Shown piece after piece: positions 60,368-64,000 of a stretch of 64,000 nucleotides of DNA. The notes under the pieces were generated by a model. It was not told the DNA's origin. It did no database searches and worked only from the letters and a program-made list of their open reading frames with translations. Source of the DNA: Fimbriimonas planktonicus. GTDB lineage: Bacteria; Armatimonadota; Fimbriimonadia; Fimbriimonadales; Fimbriimonadaceae. A program made the translations under genes and the position numbers. The stretch lies in NCBI GenBank assembly GCA_965234685.1, contig OZ248539.1:124001-188000 (forward strand), written 5' to 3'. Numbering within the stretch: position 1 is the first letter of the stretch; the number at the start of each line of letters is the position of its first letter.

Positions 60368-60730
60368 TCACGGCCCGTATTCTTTTCGGGCTTCGGCTAC
60401 CGCAACTCTGCCCCTTGGCATTCTGTCGATGACGGTCACCGGATCGCCCCAGCCTGCGGGCCAAGGAAGTTTTCCATCATCTTCCACCGCAATCATTGCA
60501 ACTTCGCTTCGGTTTTGGACTCCGTCTTCGAGATCAACCGAAAGATGCCAGGGACGGATTTCCTCCTCGCCAATAAGACTTGCCGGAAATGCGTCCTTAC
60601 TGACGTGAATGACTCGCCAAACATTTTCGGGTCCGGGCGCGAACACGTAGGTGCGTTTGACTCCACCGATGTCACGCTGCTGCTTGGTCGCGTACTCCAC
60701 ATCTGTTTCCACGCGTTTCGCCCTAGCCAT
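60368..60730 (-). CDS. Small acidic protein paired with the HEPN-like gene
   Basis: A 120-residue soluble protein that I do not recognise. It has a basic start (MARAKRVETDVEYATKQQRDIGGVKR) and then two parts: YVFAPGPENVWRVIHVSKDAFP and LEDGVQNRSEVAMIAVEDDGKLPWPAGWGDPVTVI. It is the first gene of a two-gene set with the HEPN-like gene, one base apart. By analogy with other HEPN pairs it could be an antitoxin or accessory, but no nucleotidyltransferase motif is present. Confidence 0.55.
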   Translation of the reverse strand: MARAKRVETDVEYATKQQRDIGGVKRTYVFAPGPENVWRVIHVSKDAFPASLIGEEEIRPWHLSVDLEDGVQNRSEVAMIAVEDDGKLPWPAGWGDPVTVIDRMPRGRVAVAEARKEYGP

Positions 60731-60812
60731 GAATTGATTATATCGGTCAATTTTCGCATTTCCGGGTCTTCATGCCAAACTAGGTTCATCCGCGCAGGCG
60801 CGGGAGAATGCC

Positions 60813-61967
60813 ATGGCCATCGTTTCCATTCAGATTCCGCAACTTGGTGAGGGCCTTCAAGAAGCCCGGGTCGTTTCGTTCCTAAAGAAGCCAGGAGATA
60901 CGATCAAGCGCGACGAACCGATCTATCAGATGGAGACCGACAAGGCGGTTATGGACGTGGAAAGCCCGTACTCCGGAACTCTCGTCGAATGGCTGGCCGC
61001 GGAAGATGATCTGCTCGCAATCGGCGCCGATATCGCGCGCATTGAATCGGAAGATGAGCAGCAGGTGACCTCGTCCCACGGCGCGCCGAAGGTTGAAGAA
61101 GTTGTTGAAGCCGCCGCCGCGTCTAGCGGAGTTCGCGGAGCAAACATTCCGCCGCGCACCCGGGCCTATGCCAAAGAGAAAGGAATTTCAGACGCCGTGC
61201 TTGCCGAGTTGGCCGAAGCCGCAGGTGGCAAGCTGATGCCGGCCGATATTGACGCCCACCTTGGCGGAGCATCCGTGCCCACAACCGGTCCGTTCGTCGA
61301 TAGCGCGGTGCCAAGCAAGCAGCGTCTCTTGTCGTCTCGGATGGTTCGAGGCAACGCCATTGTTGTGCCAGGCACCGAAGTTGTGGTTGCCGATTGGACT
61401 GCGATTGAAACTCTCCGAGCCGAGATCAAGGCCTCGGGAAGCGATTTCCAACCAAGCGCGTTCACGCTCTTCGCCTTCGCCGTTACCAAGGCGCTCGCGC
61501 AGTTCCCGATCTTCCGATCCAGCCTAGTAAACGACACCACCCTGCGGACCTACAATCACGTGTCCCTTGGAATCGCGGTGAGCTTGCCGGGAGATGAACT
61601 GGTTCTCGCCGTCGTCGAGGATGCCGACACCCTTGACTGGCGTGCGTTTGCGCAACGGACCCGCGAGAAGATTGAGCTTGCACGACAGGGAACGGACCAG
61701 GCGAACGAAACGGTAACGCTGTCTCTGACAAACATGCAGTCATTCGGTCTTCGAGATGCGGTGCCGGTAGTCGTGCCGCCGAGCGTTGGAACCCTGTTCT
61801 TGGGCGAGGCTTACAACGGGTTGGCGCAGAACACAACGGAACTCAAGCTGCAGCGATGCGCAAACTTAGCCCTGACCTTCGACCACCGAGTGGCAAACGG
61901 AGTCGGTGCAGCGCAGTTCCTCAACGCGGTTAAGAAAAACGTCGAGCACATTCGGGAGCTGATCTGA
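60813..61967 (+). CDS. 2-oxoacid dehydrogenase E2 acyltransferase
   Basis: A 384-residue dihydrolipoyl acyltransferase of the pyruvate/2-oxoacid dehydrogenase complex. One lipoyl domain (1-75) has lipoyl Lys44 in METDKAVMDVES. A peripheral-subunit-binding domain follows (about 113-155, PPRTRAYAKEKGI...LMPADIDAHL), then a catalytic domain from about 170 (FTLFAFAVTKALAQFPIFRSS) with His358 in the active site. The usual DHRxxDG reads DHRVANG: Asn362 in place of Asp. The E1 and E3 genes are not adjacent. Its substrate (pyruvate, 2-oxoglutarate or branched chain) is not fixed by sequence alone. Confidence 0.88.
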   Translation: MAIVSIQIPQLGEGLQEARVVSFLKKPGDTIKRDEPIYQMETDKAVMDVESPYSGTLVEWLAAEDDLLAIGADIARIESEDEQQVTSSHGAPKVEEVVEAAAASSGVRGANIPPRTRAYAKEKGISDAVLAELAEAAGGKLMPADIDAHLGGASVPTTGPFVDSAVPSKQRLLSSRMVRGNAIVVPGTEVVVADWTAIETLRAEIKASGSDFQPSAFTLFAFAVTKALAQFPIFRSSLVNDTTLRTYNHVSLGIAVSLPGDELVLAVVEDADTLDWRAFAQRTREKIELARQGTDQANETVTLSLTNMQSFGLRDAVPVVVPPSVGTLFLGEAYNGLAQNTTELKLQRCANLALTFDHRVANGVGAAQFLNAVKKNVEHIRELI

Positions 61968-61969
61968 CG

Positions 61970-62692
61970 GTGTCCAAGCCGATCATCGGCATCACGGGGG
62001 ATGTTAAAGCGGTGGACGACGAGCGCACTGGCGGTGCTCGCGTCCAGTTGAACATCAACTACGCCGAAATGGTCGCCCGGGCGGGCGGAGTACCTCTCAT
62101 TATCACGCCGCATAGCGATCCGGAATCCGTGGCCAGCCTGATCGACGGGCTCCTCATTCCCGGCGGGATGGATATTGACGCGAAGCACTTCGGCGAAGAA
62201 AATCATCCGGCCAATGAACTCCAGCATCCTGAGCGCTTCCGGATTGAGGAAGCCGTTTACCGGGCGCTGCCACCACAGCTTCCGATTCTCGGGATTTGCT
62301 ATGGCTGTCAGTTTGTGAATGTGATGCAAGGTGGCAAGCTTGAGCAACACACGCCGGACCGAGTGGGATCAAGCGAGCATTCTAGCGGCGAACTTCAAAC
62401 TTACGCGGTTGACGCCGAAAGTCGGTTCGCGAGTGTCGTCGGCGCGCCGATCGTGGAAGGACGATCTTTTCACCATCAAGCGGTTTCTTTGGTCGGTGAA
62501 GGTCTCAAGGTAGTCGCGACGCATGAGGACGGAACCGTCGAGGCGCTGGAAGGAACGGACGGACGCTTCTGCATTCTGGTTCAGTGGCATCCAGAGCGAA
62601 CTCCAGACGACGATGCGACCGTCCGACTTTTTCAATCGTTCATCGACGGTGCAAAGTGGTACCGAGAGCAAAAACATGCGGCTGTATCTTGA
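61970..62692 (+). CDS. Gamma-glutamyl-GABA hydrolase-like class I amidotransferase (C26)
   Basis: A 240-residue cytoplasmic hydrolase, GTG start two bases after the E2 stop. The nucleophile is Cys in LGICYGCQFVNVMQGG, and His-x-Glu is in FCILVQWHPERTPDD. The oxyanion segment is IDGLLIPGGMDID. PuuD-like members hydrolyse gamma-glutamyl amides such as gamma-glutamyl-GABA. The context (E2, biotin carrier) does not point to polyamines, so the substrate is open. It overlaps the next start by 17 bases. Confidence 0.88.
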   Translation: MSKPIIGITGDVKAVDDERTGGARVQLNINYAEMVARAGGVPLIITPHSDPESVASLIDGLLIPGGMDIDAKHFGEENHPANELQHPERFRIEEAVYRALPPQLPILGICYGCQFVNVMQGGKLEQHTPDRVGSSEHSSGELQTYAVDAESRFASVVGAPIVEGRSFHHQAVSLVGEGLKVVATHEDGTVEALEGTDGRFCILVQWHPERTPDDDATVRLFQSFIDGAKWYREQKHAAVS

Positions 62693-63104
62693 CGGAGAAT
62701 TGTTCGGCGCAGAAACTTCGGCTCGAATCGAGCCAGACGGCGATCGATTTCGCCTGATCACGGACGGCGGATCCGTGTCCGTCGCGGCGGTGAGGGTCGG
62801 CGACGAGGTCCTCGTTTCGCACCGTGGATTCCAGTACAAGTTTTCGACCAAGCCGCCAAGCCGAACCGGGGCTGGTGCCGCAGCTAGCGGAGAAGCGCGA
62901 GCACCGATGCCTGGACTTATCGTGGATGTTCGGGTTCAAGTTGGAGATTCAGTCACCAAAGGCCAAACCCTCGTGGTCCTAGAAGCCATGAAAACTCAGC
63001 AGCCGTTGCTGGCTCCCTTCGATGGCGAGGTCGCTCATTTGGGCGTGGTGACGGGGCAACAGGTTGAGGATTCGGCGGTGCTTTTCCGCGTGACGCCGAA
63101 ATGA
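62676..63104 (+). CDS. Biotinyl carrier domain protein
   Basis: A 142-residue biotin/lipoyl attachment protein of an acyl-CoA carboxylase type. The C-terminal hammerhead domain (about 76-142) reads RAPMPGLIVDVRVQVGDSVTKGQ, then VLEAMKTQQPLLAPFDGEV. Biotin Lys is 106. The usual EAMKM reads EAMKT. The N-terminal half is a small beta domain. Sits with HMG-CoA lyase (ATGA overlap, 63101-63104), as in leucine-catabolic or branched-chain clusters, but no carboxylase gene is present here. Confidence 0.85.
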   Translation: MRLYLDGELFGAETSARIEPDGDRFRLITDGGSVSVAAVRVGDEVLVSHRGFQYKFSTKPPSRTGAGAAASGEARAPMPGLIVDVRVQVGDSVTKGQTLVVLEAMKTQQPLLAPFDGEVAHLGVVTGQQVEDSAVLFRVTPK

Positions 63105-63982
63105 GAATCGTCGAAGTTGGCCCGCGCGACGGGCTTCAGAACGAATCGGTCCCAATTTCGACGGCGGTTAAGCTTGACTTCATTGCCGCGCTGGCAAACG
63201 CTGGGATCCACGAGATCGAGGCGACAAGTTTTGTAAGCCCAAAGTGGGTTCCGCAACTTGCGGACGCGGCGGAGCTTTGGCCCCAACTCCCGGCTGGCCC
63301 GAAGTACAGCGCGCTTGTCCCTAACGTTCGAGGCATGCTGCGCGCCGTTGAAGTTGGGGTCACGAGATTCGCGATCTTTACGGCAGCGAGCGATGCGTTC
63401 ACCCAAAAGAATATCAACATGACCGTCGAGGAGTCTCTGGTGGCGTTCCGCGAATTGCTAGCCATGCGGCCCCCAAACACCTGGGTGCGTGGTTACGTCA
63501 GCACCGCGTTCCAATGCCCGTACGCGGGCAAGGTCCAACCGGAGCGAACAATTAAGGTCGCCCAAGCCTTAATCGAACTTGGTTGTGGCGAGATTAGCTT
63601 TGGTGACACGATCGGAGTTGCCGGGCCATCGGAGGTTAAGCGACTGGCGAAGCTAGTGGCAAGGGAGCTACCGAGTATCGAGGTCTTCTGGCACTTCCAT
63701 GACACGAATGGCACGGCGTTGGCAAATTTGTTTGCGGCCTTGGATGAAACGCCGAACGCAGGTTTCGACGCGAGTGCAGGTGGGCTGGGCGGATGTCCCT
63801 ATGCTCCTGGCGCGGCGGGCAACTTGGCGACCGAGGACTTGGTTTACGCGCTGGAAAGAGAGGGAATTGCTACCGGGATTGACCTTGCTCAACTGTCGCT
63901 GGCAAGCGCATCGATTTTGAGCGCTTTAGGCCGCGCTCCTTCTTCGAAGGCGCAGTTGGCAGCTTTGTCGGCTGCACGCTGA
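63101..63982 (+). CDS. Hydroxymethylglutaryl-CoA lyase
   Basis: A 293-residue HMGL-family aldolase that splits 3-hydroxy-3-methylglutaryl-CoA to acetyl-CoA and acetoacetate, the last step of leucine breakdown. The family signatures are VEVGPRDGLQNES, IEATSFVSPKWVPQLAD, FGDTIGVAGPSEV, FHDTNGTALANL (metal ligand region) and GGLGGCPYAPGAAGNLATEDLVY. The length is typical. It overlaps the biotinyl carrier gene and reaches 63982; the last 18 bases of the window hold nothing further. Confidence 0.94.
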   Translation: MRIVEVGPRDGLQNESVPISTAVKLDFIAALANAGIHEIEATSFVSPKWVPQLADAAELWPQLPAGPKYSALVPNVRGMLRAVEVGVTRFAIFTAASDAFTQKNINMTVEESLVAFRELLAMRPPNTWVRGYVSTAFQCPYAGKVQPERTIKVAQALIELGCGEISFGDTIGVAGPSEVKRLAKLVARELPSIEVFWHFHDTNGTALANLFAALDETPNAGFDASAGGLGGCPYAPGAAGNLATEDLVYALEREGIATGIDLAQLSLASASILSALGRAPSSKAQLAALSAAR

Positions 63983-64000
63983 ATCGCCACGCCAGCACGC

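Overview
The window (roughly 55-60% G+C by eye, not computed) is a chromosomal segment of a free-living, envelope-rich, chemoheterotrophic bacterium. I infer the Armatimonadota, probably the Fimbriimonadia. The basis is the combination of minor-pilin cassettes, SBBP beta-propeller secreted proteins, an actinobacterial-type proteasome alpha subunit, a Ycf45-like R3H ATPase, GH52/GH51/GH2 hydrolases and Thermus-type isocitrate dehydrogenase. No rRNA, plasmid or phage marker is present, so the phylum call is inference.

Layout. 1-371: 5' part of rlmN (minus). 495-3767: large secreted SBBP protein with a strong terminator. 3886-9180: plus-strand run of HtrA protease, R3H/AAA ATPase, lipoprotein, sodium:solute symporter and FHA protein, several with ATGA stop/start overlaps. 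It converges on purM (minus). 10257-13248: tRNA-Lys followed by an accessory block of Fic protein, MntA/HepT toxin-antitoxin pair and a DUF4265 protein. 13388-15913: two alpha/beta hydrolases and a CGNR-type regulator. 15918-21377: xylan/arabinan module with GH52, a LacI-type repressor and a divergent GH51, with candidate operators between the last two. 21418-25043: an unassigned protein, tRNA-Gln and a tight three-gene membrane operon (DUF350-like, transglutaminase-like, pentameric-ligand-gated-channel-like). This operon is my best candidate for an undescribed system. 25215-31588: M24 peptidase, NADP isocitrate dehydrogenase, a wHTH regulator, a DUF3298 protein, a stand-alone receiver, and an MFS transporter fused to HEAT repeats. 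31660-36621: giant secreted GH2-like enzyme. 36618-41520: two tandem copies of a three-gene minor-pilin cassette. 41720-43668: cytochrome-c/PQQ glucose-sorbosone dehydrogenase fusion plus a cytochrome lipoprotein. 43754-49037: M14 carboxypeptidase, DinB, PhyH, a small membrane protein, an MCE/MlaD protein and rplI. 49109-51663: BlaR1/BlaI-type pair with a double operator. 51774-59309: tricorn-like S41 protease, cyclophilin, universal stress protein, proteasome alpha subunit, M28 peptidase and 5'-nucleotidase C-domain protein. 59372-60730: rplK and a HEPN-like gene pair. 60813-63982: 2-oxoacid dehydrogenase E2, C26 amidotransferase, biotinyl carrier and HMG-CoA lyase, suggesting acyl-CoA/leucine breakdown.

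Genome style: genes are very tightly packed. There is no gap above 300 bases, many start/stop overlaps of the ATGA type occur, and most convergent gene pairs end within a few bases of each other or share a TTAA stop pair. Intrinsic terminators are few. They sit after the SBBP gene, GH51 and rplI, and after the S41 gene.
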